Below are positions 46,441-53,796 of a DNA stretch of 64,000 nucleotides, in pieces; the first letter of the stretch is position 1; each line of letters starts with the position of its first letter. A program made the translations under genes and the position numbers. The notes beneath the pieces are model-generated. The model had not been told where the DNA came from. It did not search any database and saw only the letters and a list, made by a program, of their open reading frames with translations. The DNA lies in NCBI RefSeq assembly GCF_001553455.1, contig NZ_BBOX01000107.1:1-64000 (forward strand). The letters run 5' to 3'. Source of the stretch: Streptomyces hygroscopicus subsp. hygroscopicus. GTDB lineage: Bacteria > Actinomycetota > Actinomycetes > Streptomycetales > Streptomycetaceae.

Positions 46441-46767
46441 TTATGAGACGGTCCACGCCCCGCCCGGCACCTCGTTCGCCGCCCGCCCGTGGGCGTCACG
46501 CGGCGAGTTGTGCGACACCGGCCGGGGCCGAGGAGCAGGCCGCGGCCCCGCCGAGGGGGCCGGGGCATGGCGGCGGAAAGCCCCGCGGGTCCTGCGGTCC
46601 GCCGGGCCCGAGCGGCCCGGCGAACGGGGGAACCCAGCGGCATCGCCGGGTTCCCCCGGGGTGGGAACGGGCCGCGGACGCGCCGTGGCAGCGGCTCTCG
46701 CCGCGGCGGACCCACCGCGATCCGGCGCCGGGCGCGCGAGGTCACCGGCGCCGGGAACCGGCCGCCG
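46441..46767. other. Spacer between terD and the LCP promoter
   Basis: Apart from the hairpin at 46625-46658 I see no gene here. The stretch is very GC-rich and its open frames have shadow-type composition. Confidence 0.4.
46625..46658 (-). terminator. Hairpin downstream of terD
   Basis: An 11-bp perfect stem (CGGGGGAACCC with its reverse complement at 46648-46658) and a 12-nt loop. It lies about 110 nt after the terD stop and before the LCP gene promoter on the same strand. Confidence 0.65.
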
Positions 46768-47343
46768 TCAGACGTTGACGCCGTAGTCGAGCGCGATGCC
46801 GCGCAGACCGGAGGCGTACCCCTGGCCCACCGCGCGGAACTTCCACTCCCCGCCGTGCCGGTACAGCTCGCCGAAGACCATCGCGGTCTCCGTCGAGGCG
46901 TCCTCCGACAGGTCGTAGCGGGCGATCTCCTGGCCGTTCGCCTGGTTCACGACGCGGATGTAGGCGTTGCGGACCTGGCCGAAGCTCTGCCCGCGGGCCT
47001 CGGCGTCATGGATGGACACCGGGAACACCACCTTGGGGATATCGCCGGGCACCGCGGCGAGGTTCACCTTGACGACCTCGTCGTCGCCCTCCCCCTCGCC
47101 GGTCAGGTTGTCGCCGGTGTGCTCGACCGAGCCGTCCGGGCTCTTGAGGTTGTTGTAGAAGACGAAGTGCTGGTCGGAGGCGACCTTCCCGGACTCGTCG
47201 CACAGCAGTGCCGATGCGTCCAGGTCGTGGTCCGCGCCGGTCGTGGTGCGGACGTCCCAGCCGAGACCGATCAGCACCGCCGTCAGCCCCGGCGCCTCCT
47301 TGCTCAGCGACACGTTGCCGCCCTTGGACAGGGAAACTCCCAC
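46768..47343 (-). CDS. terD: TerD-family stress protein
   Basis: 191 residues from the GTG at 47343 ([16 protein letters not shown]), with ggaggagga about 6 nt upstream; the frame extends 16 codons further without support. The Ca2+-binding acidic loops are visible ([31 protein letters not shown]). TerD proteins bind Ca2+ at membranes and act in tellurite and envelope stress. It is single here, with no other ter gene nearby. Confidence 0.93.
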   Translation of the reverse strand: MGVSLSKGGNVSLSKEAPGLTAVLIGLGWDVRTTTGADHDLDASALLCDESGKVASDQHFVFYNNLKSPDGSVEHTGDNLTGEGEGDDEVVKVNLAAVPGDIPKVVFPVSIHDAEARGQSFGQVRNAYIRVVNQANGQEIARYDLSEDASTETAMVFGELYRHGGEWKFRAVGQGYASGLRGIALDYGVNV

Positions 47344-47430
47344 TGTTCTCCTCCTCCACCGCTGGTTTCTTCCTGGGCGCCCGGCGCTCAACCGGCTCCC
47401 ACCGACGGGCAGTCACCCTAGTTCATTTAG

Positions 47431-47438
47431 TTGCGCAA
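47431..47438. promoter_or_regulatory. TTGCGCAA palindrome upstream of terD
   Basis: It lies 88 nt upstream of the terD start codon. It is flanked by TTTAG (47426-47430) and CTAAA (47442-47446), extending the symmetry. AT-rich context in a GC-rich genome fits a promoter/operator. Confidence 0.55.
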
Positions 47439-47495
47439 TACCTAAAGTGTGCTGCCCACCGGACGGCTACGGCAGGTACGGCGGAAGCGGGGAGC

Positions 47496-47798
47496 TCATC
47501 GCCCGGTGGCGCCACCCTCCCGGACCGGGCGCGCCCCGGAGGTCTCACCGGGAGCCGCCCGGGTGACGTGGAGCGGGGCCGGTTCGGCCGGGTCGGCAGA
47601 ACCGGCCGGTGCGGACGCCGACGAGGCCGCGGCCGCCCGCCCGTCCTCCTCCTTCATGGCCTTGGTCTCGCTCTTGAGGATGCGCAGGGACTTGCCCAGG
47701 GACCGGGCCGTGTCGGGCAGCCTCTTGGCCCCGAACAGCAAGATGAACACGATCGCCACGATCAGCAGGTGCCACGGTTCCAGTCCGTTGCGGAGCAC
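47496..47798 (-). CDS. tatA: TatA-like twin-arginine translocase component
   Basis: 100 residues from the GTG at 47798 ([17 protein letters not shown]), with ggggtga about 5 nt upstream; GTGs at 47801 and 47807 are alternatives. One membrane helix is followed by the TatA hinge ([14 protein letters not shown]) and an amphipathic helix with lysines, then an Ala/Glu/Pro-rich tail. TatA forms the pore-like part of the Sec-independent export system. It is an extra copy away from tatC, which is not in this window. Confidence 0.88.
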   Translation of the reverse strand: MLRNGLEPWHLLIVAIVFILLFGAKRLPDTARSLGKSLRILKSETKAMKEEDGRAAAASSASAPAGSADPAEPAPLHVTRAAPGETSGARPVREGGATGR

Positions 47799-47857
47799 CA
47801 CACTCACCCCATCCCTCTGTGTCAGCCATTGAGTGCCACACTTGCATGCTTGCGATA

Positions 47858-47865
47858 TTGCGCAA
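47858..47865. promoter_or_regulatory. TTGCGCAA palindrome upstream of the tatA-like gene
   Basis: It lies 60 nt upstream of the chosen start codon. A neighbouring CGCAA makes a wider TTGCG...CGCAA symmetry when read on the minus strand (around 47852-47865). It is the third site of this kind in 1.5 kb. Confidence 0.55.
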
Positions 47866-48255
47866 CCATACAACCCAACGGCGCCGCGATGGAACGAAGG
47901 CGGACGGCGCACACCGGCATACCGGACACGGCCAGGCCGACCATCAGCGGGTCGACCCAAGCGCTCCAGGCGGACGAATATCTGTGATCGCGAGGCGAGA
48001 AATCAACTCGGCGCGCGCTGAGCATTTCTGGAACAACAACGAAAGCGTCATCAGTTACCATGCCCAGCCCAATATGCCGTGCTACTGTTGATCGCAGTTG
48101 CGATTGTGGTTCCCGAGAACTTCAGGGCTCCCTGGCCTGCCACGCCTAGGGGAGTTCTTCTGTATCTCCGGTCATTTCCGGGCAGGGTAATCATCGCAGC
48201 GACGCGGAGTCCGCACATGCGAGGTTCCGGACACTGCCCCGAAGGAGATTGACAC
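47866..48255. other. Spacer and probable 5' leader of the cold-shock gene
   Basis: The stretch from about 48000 on is AT-richer and should hold the cold-shock gene promoter and a long untranslated leader, as is known for csp genes. I cannot place the start site. No gene is supported. Confidence 0.4.
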
Positions 48256-48459
48256 ATGGCTACTGGCACCGTGAAGTGGTTCAACGCGGAAAAGGGTTTC
48301 GGCTTCATCGAGCAGGACGGTGGCGGCGCTGACGTGTTCGCCCACTACTCGAACATCGCCGCCCGAGGTTTCCGCGAGCTCCTGGAAGGCCAGAAGGTGA
48401 GCTTCGACATCGCTCAGGGACAGAAGGGCCTGACGGCCGAGAACATCGTTCCCGCCTGA
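48256..48459 (+). CDS. Cold-shock protein, CspA family
   Basis: 67 residues, a single OB-fold domain. RNP1 is KGFGFIE and RNP2 is DVFAHYSNI. It binds single-stranded RNA/DNA and acts as an RNA chaperone. A good ribosome site (gaaggag) precedes the ATG by about 7 nt. The DEAD-box helicase gene follows, a common partner in cold response. Confidence 0.97.
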   Translation: MATGTVKWFNAEKGFGFIEQDGGGADVFAHYSNIAARGFRELLEGQKVSFDIAQGQKGLTAENIVPA

Positions 48460-48480
48460 CGGCGACGCGCGCAGTTCGCA

Positions 48481-48513
48481 GCCGGGGCCCGTACTGTGGG
48501 TGCGGGCCCCGGC
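48481..48513 (+). terminator. Hairpin after the cold-shock gene
   Basis: A perfect 11-bp stem (GCCGGGGCCCG and its complement at 48503-48513) with an 11-nt loop, 21 nt after the stop. It would separate the cold-shock gene transcript from the helicase gene, at least in part. Confidence 0.8.
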
Positions 48514-48724
48514 TCCGTCGCGCCGCAGGGCACGGCCATCCCTCACGCGGTACCCGACGCCCCGGCTCTCCGCCCCGGATCGGGCCGCCCGGTTCGGCGC
48601 CACAACCCGCGAGTATTCCCCGGCCGAATCCTCTTTCGTATTTCCTGGCCCGTTCTTGCGATTCGCTGCGCTGCTCGGCGCCGCTGGAATTCCTTGATGC
48701 GTGCCGCTTCGAGGAAGGTTCCGT

Positions 48725-50275
48725 ATGAACCGTAAACGTAGCAACGACCGTTTCAGCCGTGCCCGTACCGGCGGTTCCGGCTCCCGAAAGGGCGGCAGCC
48801 GCTCGGGGGCAACGATTTCCCGACGCTCCGACACTCCGAGCCGTTCGGCCGGTTACGGGGAAACGCGGGGGGAGTTCGCCCCGCCAGGGTCGGTCAGCCC
48901 CGCGCGCCCCGCCGTCGAGGCGTTCGCCGACCTCGAGATGCCCCGGCAGTTGCTGGCCGCGCTCGTCGCCGAAGGCGTGACCGTACCGTTTCCGATCCAG
49001 GCGGCGACCCTGCCGGACTCCCTCGCGGGTCGTCACGTACTCGGCCGCGGGCGCACCGGATCCGGTAAGACCCTCGCCTTCGGCCTGGCGCTGCTGGCCC
49101 GTACGGCCGGCCGGCGAGCCGAGCCCCGGCAGCCGCTGGCGCTGGTGCTGGTGCCCACCCGGGAACTGGCACAGCAGGTCACCGAAGCGCTCACGCCGTA
49201 CGCCCGCTCCGTGCGGCTGCGGCTGGCCACGGTGGTCGGCGGGATGTCGATCGGCAAGCAGGCCAGTGCGCTGCGCGGCGGGGCCGAGGTCGTCGTCGCG
49301 ACGCCGGGCCGGCTGAAGGACCTCGTCGAGCGGGGCGACTGCCGCCTGGACCAGGTCGGCATCACCGTCCTGGACGAAGCCGACCAGATGACCGACATGG
49401 GCTTCATGCCGCAGGTCACAGCGCTGCTGGAGCAGGTACGCCCGGACGGGCAGCGGATGCTGTTCTCCGCCACCCTGGACCGCAACATCGACCTTCTGGT
49501 CCGCCGGTACCTGACTGACCCGGTGGTCCACTCCGTTGACCCGTCCGCGGCCGCGGTCGCCACGATGGAGCACCACGTGCTGCATGTGCACGGTGCGGAC
49601 AAGCGTCAGGTGACAACGGAGATCGCGGCGCGAGAGGGCCGGGTCATCATGTTCCTGGACACCAAGCACGCCGTCGACCAGCTCACCCGCCACCTGCTGG
49701 CGAGCGGTGTACGGGCCGCCGCCCTGCACGGTGGAAAGTCGCAGCCGCAGCGAACCCGGACGCTGGCCCAGTTCAAGACGGGGCAGGTGACGGTCCTGGT
49801 GGCGACCAATGTCGCGGCACGCGGTATCCATGTCGACCGCCTCGGCCTGGTGGTCAACGTGGACCCGCCCGGTGACCACAAGGACTACCTTCACCGGGGA
49901 GGCCGCACGGCCCGTGCCGGTGAGTCCGGGCTCGTCGTCACCCTGGTGACGCCCGGCCAGCGCCGCGGCACGGTCCGTCTCATGTCGGACGCCGGAATCC
50001 GCCCTCGGACCACCCAGGTCCGCTCGGGTGAGGCCGAACTGAGCCGCATCACCGGTGCGCGCACTCCGTCGGGCGTTCCGGTCGTCATCACGGCACCGGT
50101 GGCCGGGCGCCGTCCCGAGCGCGGTGCCCCCGATGCTCGTGACCGGCGCGGCCGTGCCGCCGAGGGCCGCCGGACCGGCGGCGCGGCGCGCCGCACCGCC
50201 CAGCGGCGGTCCGTGCGCACCGCGGCGGCCCGGAACCCTCGCGACCTTGCCCGTTCCCCGGGAGGCACCGCTTGA
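48725..50275 (+). CDS. DEAD-box RNA helicase
   Basis: 516 residues. Basic Ser/Arg/Gly-rich N-terminus (RKGGSRSG), then the helicase core: Q motif near VPFPIQAATLPDS, Walker A GRTGSGKT, PTREL, TPGRLKDL, DEAD, SAT, ARGIHVDR, and HRGGRTARAG. The C-terminus is Arg/Ala-rich and disordered. It unwinds RNA structure, likely at low temperature. ATG at 48725 has aggaagg 7 nt upstream. Confidence 0.96.
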   Translation: MNRKRSNDRFSRARTGGSGSRKGGSRSGATISRRSDTPSRSAGYGETRGEFAPPGSVSPARPAVEAFADLEMPRQLLAALVAEGVTVPFPIQAATLPDSLAGRHVLGRGRTGSGKTLAFGLALLARTAGRRAEPRQPLALVLVPTRELAQQVTEALTPYARSVRLRLATVVGGMSIGKQASALRGGAEVVVATPGRLKDLVERGDCRLDQVGITVLDEADQMTDMGFMPQVTALLEQVRPDGQRMLFSATLDRNIDLLVRRYLTDPVVHSVDPSAAAVATMEHHVLHVHGADKRQVTTEIAAREGRVIMFLDTKHAVDQLTRHLLASGVRAAALHGGKSQPQRTRTLAQFKTGQVTVLVATNVAARGIHVDRLGLVVNVDPPGDHKDYLHRGGRTARAGESGLVVTLVTPGQRRGTVRLMSDAGIRPRTTQVRSGEAELSRITGARTPSGVPVVITAPVAGRRPERGAPDARDRRGRAAEGRRTGGAARRTAQRRSVRTAAARNPRDLARSPGGTA

Positions 50276-50355
50276 CGCCGCTTCCGGCGCCGCCGCGCCC
50301 GGCGCGTTCCGCCGCCGGGGCCGGGGGCGGCGCGATGGACGCGTCCGGCCCACCG

Positions 50356-50672
50356 GTCTGCGGCGACATGACCGAAGAGGTGGCCTCGTCCGTCATGGTC
50401 CGTGCCCGCTCCGGATACCTGCTCGTCGGTGACGAGGACGGCCGGTGCGGGGACCTGATCGCCCAAGGCCCGGCTCCCCGTCGCCCGCGTCGGCCCCGCA
50501 CACCCGGACCGGGTCCGCCCGCGGGACATCCCCGGCGCCGGCGGACCGTTCATCCCGTCCATGACCACGACCACGATCGCCGGAGTGGGGCGGGCGATGC
50601 GGTACGGGCAAGCCCGGGGCCGTGCCCATCGTCGACGAGCACGGCTCGCCGTGGGCGTTCTCACGCTGTCAC
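50356..50672 (+). pseudogene. Decayed CBS-domain protein gene with frameshifts
   Basis: Pieces of a CBS-type protein appear in all three forward frames in the right order: SSVMVRARSGYLLVGDEDG (frame of 50272), then RPRDIPGAGGPFIPSM and on (frame of 50561), then GAVPIVDEHGSPWAF (third frame), then VGVLTLSRR back in the second. The phrases match the CBS pattern of a hydrophobic strand, DEDG turn, and ...VPIVDEHG...LGVLT. No single frame covers them, so at least three frameshifts are needed. The whole stretch 50276-50731 has no other gene. Confidence 0.55.
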
Positions 50673-50731
50673 GCCGGTCCGTCCCGTCCGGTCACAAACC
50701 CTTCTCCCTTCCCTTCACCTGTGAGGCACCC

Positions 50732-51040
50732 ATGCGCTGCGTCATCGCCCGTTTCCCGTTCGACCTGACCAGGAGTGGAGTCCTGGCATCGATGAAGGGC
50801 GTCACGCCCGAACTCGTCACGGGCGAGTCCGTGATCATCGGCCGTCGCCAGTACCCCGTGAAGCAGGTGGGCGCGGTCATCACCGGGCAGGACCGTCGTG
50901 ACTTCACCGCCGGCGAAGTCACCAGGGCCATGACCCGCCTCGGCTTCACGTGCCGTGCCCTTCCCGACGCCTCAGCCACCTCCGGTCTCACTCCGCTCGA
51001 GGAGGCGTCGGCTCAGCTCGGCACCCCCGCGCCCAGGTAA
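50732..51040 (+). CDS. Small conserved protein (unknown)
   Basis: 102 residues from the ATG at 50732 with gagg 6 nt upstream; the frame opens earlier inside the decayed CBS gene. The sequence has RFPFDLTRSGVLASMKGV near the start, and VIIGRRQYPVKQVGAVITGQDRRDF in the middle. Proteins like this occur near cold-shock and helicase genes in streptomycetes. No known domain is recognised. A hairpin follows. Confidence 0.8.
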   Translation: MRCVIARFPFDLTRSGVLASMKGVTPELVTGESVIIGRRQYPVKQVGAVITGQDRRDFTAGEVTRAMTRLGFTCRALPDASATSGLTPLEEASAQLGTPAPR

Positions 51041-51077
51041 CCGGCGGACAGGCGGAAGCCGATACCACGACGGCATC

Positions 51078-51111
51078 GAGGGCTCGACCGGCACGCGCCG
51101 GTCGAGCCCTC
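51078..51111 (+). terminator. Perfect 14-bp hairpin
   Basis: GAGGGCTCGACCGG (51078-51091), 6-nt loop, and its exact reverse complement (51098-51111), followed by a short T-containing stretch. It lies 37 nt after the preceding stop. Confidence 0.85.
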
Positions 51112-51134
51112 ATCGTGTTCAGCGTCCGGTCAGC

Positions 51135-51349
51135 GAGGCAGCACCTCCCGGCCGGACCGGGGTCCGTGACTCATGCGGAGGCAGCACCTCCCGGCCGGAC
51201 CGGGGTCCGTGACTCATGCGGAGGCAGCACCTCCCGGCCGGACCGGGGTCCGTGACTCATGCGAAGGCAGCACCTCCCGGCCGGACCGGGGTCCGTGACT
51301 CATGCGGAGGCAGCACCTCCCGGCGGGACCGGGGTCCGTGACTCATGCG
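51135..51349. repeat. 43-bp tandem repeat, five copies
   Basis: Units start at 51135, 51178, 51221, 51264 and 51307, exactly 43 nt apart. Copies 1-3 are identical or nearly so; copy 4 has one change (g to a at 51264) and copy 5 one (c to g in the cccggc core). Each unit contains CCCGG-ccgga-CCGGG, a small hairpin. The last unit runs into the stop codon (tca at 51343) of the minus-strand gene, so the array may have arisen from that gene's 3' end and acts as a row of terminators between convergent genes. Confidence 0.9.
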
Positions 51350-51717
51350 TCGGAGTAACTGAAGTCGCCGACGGTCCAGGCGCTGACGTCCTTGATCGCG
51401 ACGCGGTACATCCCGCCCGTCTCGGGGATACCCATGCTGCCCTGCAGAATCCGGGCGACGTGGAAGTGCAGATGGGTGGGCGGCTCGCGGCGTTCGGACC
51501 GGTCCTGCGTCCCGTCGGCGGTGAAGACGCCGGAGAAGGGGCCGAGGCGGTCCGAGTCCTCCAGGATCTCGGACACGCGCTGCCTCCACACGGCCTCGGG
51601 AGCCAACCGTCCGGTGATGACAGCGCCGCCGGTGACCACGGTCAGGGACATCTGATTGCTCTGTTCGGACTCCACCATGGCGGCCACGTCAACGAGCAGT
51701 TCGTCAGCGTTCGACAT
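51343..51717 (-). CDS. GvpU-like / conserved hypothetical protein
   Basis: 124 residues from the ATG at 51717 (MSNADELLVDVAAMV). Its phrases MSLTVVTGGAVITGRL, THLHFHVARI and YRVAIKDVSAWTVGDFSYS look like the GvpU-type gas-vesicle accessory family, but no gvp cluster is nearby, so the role may differ. No strong ribosome site is seen. The stop codon lies in the 43-bp repeat array. Confidence 0.7.
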   Translation of the reverse strand: MSNADELLVDVAAMVESEQSNQMSLTVVTGGAVITGRLAPEAVWRQRVSEILEDSDRLGPFSGVFTADGTQDRSERREPPTHLHFHVARILQGSMGIPETGGMYRVAIKDVSAWTVGDFSYSDA

Positions 51718-52001
51718 GAGAACCGATTTTATTCGCCGATCCGGCCGACTGGACCCCACTGGACGCAGGGCCGAACCTGCCGACGCCTCCTGACGAGGTC
51801 GGGCTCCTCAACCGGCCGGACGACCATCACCCACGCCCGCCGTCATGGACCGCAGGTTCTCTCAAGCCGATGCAGGTCAAAATCTATGCTCGCCAGAGTA
51901 GACATTGGACGGTCGCATGGCTAAGGTTTCTCTCGTAGCCAGAGTCAAACGACACCCGGCAGACACGAACTGGCGGGTAGCAGTTGATGAAGTTCGCAGG
52001 T
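51718..52001. other. Spacer with no supported gene
   Basis: A 41-codon frame starts at 51917 (MAKVSLVARVKRHPADTNW) and ends at 52042, but it has only a weak ggacgg upstream. It overlaps the structured segment described next. It could be a tiny gene or chance. Confidence 0.3.
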
Positions 52002-52068
52002 CGGTGCGGCTGTGGAGTCGCGAAGCCAGGCTGTTCACATGAGGGCGACGAGACTGACAGCCGCACCG
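52002..52068 (+). ncRNA. Structured RNA candidate
   Basis: A 12-bp outer stem (CGGTGCGGCTGT at 52002-52013, complement at 52057-52068) encloses an inner 5-bp stem (GTCGC 52017-52021 with GCGAC 52045-52049) and the segment gcgaagccaggctg. The layout recalls the start region of group II introns (GUGCG-type opening, gaagcc...ggcgacg), but no reverse-transcriptase gene or domain V is seen. Strand is inferred from that likeness. Could be a leftover or a small RNA. Confidence 0.3.
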
Positions 52069-52205
52069 GGCGACCAGGAGTGGACAACGCGGCAAAGAAC
52101 GGAGGAAGCAGACGCCATCAGGATCGCCCGGGCAGGGAGAACCGGCCCGGGTACCGCAAGACCCCTGAAAGGGAAGGTGGTCCTCGGTCACGCATCCACG
52201 TTCCC

Positions 52206-52236
52206 CGCTATGCCGCCCTTCCCGGGCGGCGTAGCG
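52206..52236. terminator. 13-bp hairpin
   Basis: CGCTATGCCGCCC (52206-52218) pairs with 52224-52236 with one T-G pair and a 5-nt loop. It may end a transcript that begins in the structured region upstream. Confidence 0.6.
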
Positions 52237-52291
52237 GACAACAGAAGGTCGGCACAGCAGTAGGGCCGACAGATGGTGTTGAATTTCCTTC

Positions 52292-52322
52292 GGGGCCCTG
52301 GTGCATACGGCACCAGGGCCCC
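52292..52322. terminator. Perfect 13-bp hairpin before the MerR-like gene
   Basis: GGGGCCCTGGTGC (52292-52304), loop atacg, and the exact complement (52310-52322). It is 27 nt upstream of the MerR-like start codon. It looks like a strong terminator of an upstream + strand transcript, or a leader hairpin of the MerR-like gene. Confidence 0.75.
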
Positions 52323-52348
52323 TCGACGCGTTGCTCAACGAGGTGAGA

Positions 52349-52687
52349 ATGACGGCAGACAATCCGCTCAGTGGTCGCTTGGACGACGACGACTACCCCG
52401 CCTACACCATGGGACGGGCAGCAGAGATGCTGGGGACCACGCCCGGCTTTCTCCGCGCCATCGGTGAGGCACGCCTCATCACCCCGCTCCGCTCGGAGGG
52501 CGGACACCGCCGGTACTCCCGCTACCAGCTGCGGATCGCCGCCCGCGCCCGCGAACTCGTCGACCAGGGCATGCCGATCGAGGCCGCCTGCCGCATCGTC
52601 ATCCTCGAGGACCAGCTCGAAGAAGCTCAGCGCATCAACGCGGAATTCCGCCGCGCCGCGGCCGAACGGCACGAAGACGCCCCGTGA
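52349..52687 (+). CDS. MerR-like helix-turn-helix regulator
   Basis: 112 residues from the ATG at 52349, with gaggtgag about 5 nt upstream. The DNA-binding part is YTMGRAAEMLGTTPGFLRAI, followed by the wing SEGGHRRYSRYQLRIA. A helix rich in charged residues follows (IVILEDQLEEAQRINAE). It lacks a long effector domain, so it may act as a small dimer. Frequently found near cold-shock genes in streptomycetes; target unknown. Confidence 0.88.
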   Translation: MTADNPLSGRLDDDDYPAYTMGRAAEMLGTTPGFLRAIGEARLITPLRSEGGHRRYSRYQLRIAARARELVDQGMPIEAACRIVILEDQLEEAQRINAEFRRAAAERHEDAP

Positions 52688-53095
52688 GCCGCCCCGGGCA
52701 CAGCCGGTCGGCTGAGGGCCGGAGGCCGGAGGCCGGAGGCCGGAGCGCTTCGCCGTATCGGGGGCTTCGCCGTGTCGGGGGCTTCTCCGGGCCTCCGTGG
52801 AACGCCTCCGCGGGTATGGCTCACCTCACGAAAACCAGCGGGGCCACGCGTCCGTCAGTGGGGAGATCCCGTATGCGCCGACGGCGAGGCGAGCAGGCCG
52901 CCCACGTGACGTTTCGCATGTCCGCCGTCACGCATCGACGCATTGACGCATCGAGGTCCGCAAGCTGTCGAGATGGTGCTCTCCGAGGAGGAGCGCATCG
53001 CGTTGTCGCCCCGTGCCGGAGGAGGAATTCCGCAGAGGAATGAGGACTGAGCCCCGCGGCCCCCGGCCTCGGGGCGGTGTGCCAAGATCCCGGCC
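52688..53095. other. Spacer with no supported gene
   Basis: A 119-codon open frame at 52684-53043 has arginine-rich shadow composition and no ribosome site, so I reject it. Within 52960-53010 short phrases VRKLS and MVLSEEERIAL in two frames faintly recall the start of IS630-type transposases; this is too short to call. Confidence 0.4.
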
Positions 53096-53479
53096 ATGAC
53101 CACACACACCCAGTTGCCGCCAGGACAGCGGTTCTTCACCAACCTCGACCGCATCTGCGCCTCCGCCCGCCTCGTCGTGGACCGCCCGAAAGACAGTCGG
53201 CACCCGCGGGCGCCCCAGGCGGTGTACCCGGTGGACTACGGCTATTTGGACGGCACGACGGGCGGCGACGGGGAGGGCGTGGACGTCTTCCGGGGCAGCG
53301 CCGAGGGTGCGGGCGTGGTCGGCGTCTTCCTCACCGCGGACCCGAACAAGCGCGACGTCGAGGTGAAGGTCCTGCTCGACTGCACCGGCGACGAAATCGA
53401 GCGCGTCCGGCACCTGCTGGACGACGTCCTGGAGATCGGCGGCCTGCTGGTGCTACGGCAGGACTCCCAGGCGGCTTGA
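53096..53479 (+). CDS. Inorganic pyrophosphatase-like protein
   Basis: 127 residues, shorter than standard family I pyrophosphatase. The key stretch YPVDYGYLDGTTGGDGEGVDVF matches YPxxYGY...D-G--DVxD of soluble pyrophosphatases. Some metal-binding Asp positions further on are missing, because the C-terminal part is short. Could be a reduced or specialised pyrophosphatase. ATG at 53096. Confidence 0.75.
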   Translation: MTTHTQLPPGQRFFTNLDRICASARLVVDRPKDSRHPRAPQAVYPVDYGYLDGTTGGDGEGVDVFRGSAEGAGVVGVFLTADPNKRDVEVKVLLDCTGDEIERVRHLLDDVLEIGGLLVLRQDSQAA

Positions 53480-53507
53480 TCCGCGGTCGGCCGTTGCCCG
53501 CGTCCGC

Positions 53508-53636
53508 CCGACGTGCCGACATGCCGACATGCTGGCGCGCTGGCGCGCCGACGTGCCGACGTGCCGACGTGCCGACGTGCTGGCGTGCTGGCGTGCTGGC
53601 GTGCCGACGTGCTGGCGTGCTGGCGTGCTGGCGTGC
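53508..53636. repeat. 8-bp tandem repeat array
   Basis: About 16 units of 8 bp, in two types: cgacgtgc (with cgacatgc variants) and tggcgtgc (with tggcgcgc variants), arranged in runs of each type. The array fills most of the 317-nt space between the pyrophosphatase-like and CodA-like genes. Open frames across it are repeats only (CWRAGVLA type). Confidence 0.85.
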
Positions 53637-53796
53637 GTACCAGACCGCCCGGCCGCCCGGCCGGAGCCCGCCAGGAAGGTCGTGGCGCGTCACCTCCATC
53701 GCCGCAGCCGCTGCCGCGTCGTCACCGAACGACGCGGTCCGGCATCGGCCGCACGGTGCAGTATCGTGCGCAGAACAGGTAGGCACCGGGGAGGTC

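Noticed and set aside
46768..47343. Tellurite-resistance cluster
   Set aside because: Only one terD gene is present; no other ter gene is adjacent.
51135..51349. CRISPR array
   Set aside because: Units are directly joined with no spacers and no cas genes nearby.
51343..51717. Gas vesicle cluster
   Set aside because: The GvpU-like protein stands alone; no gvpA or other structural gene in the window.
51917..52042. 41-residue small gene
   Set aside because: Weak ribosome site and overlap with a structured RNA candidate; kept only as a note.
52960..53010. Possible IS630 transposase start
   Set aside because: Only about 15 residues of faint likeness spread over two frames, no inverted repeats found.
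52684..53043. 119-codon frame after the MerR-like gene
   Set aside because: Arg/Ser-rich, no ribosome site, no recognisable fold.
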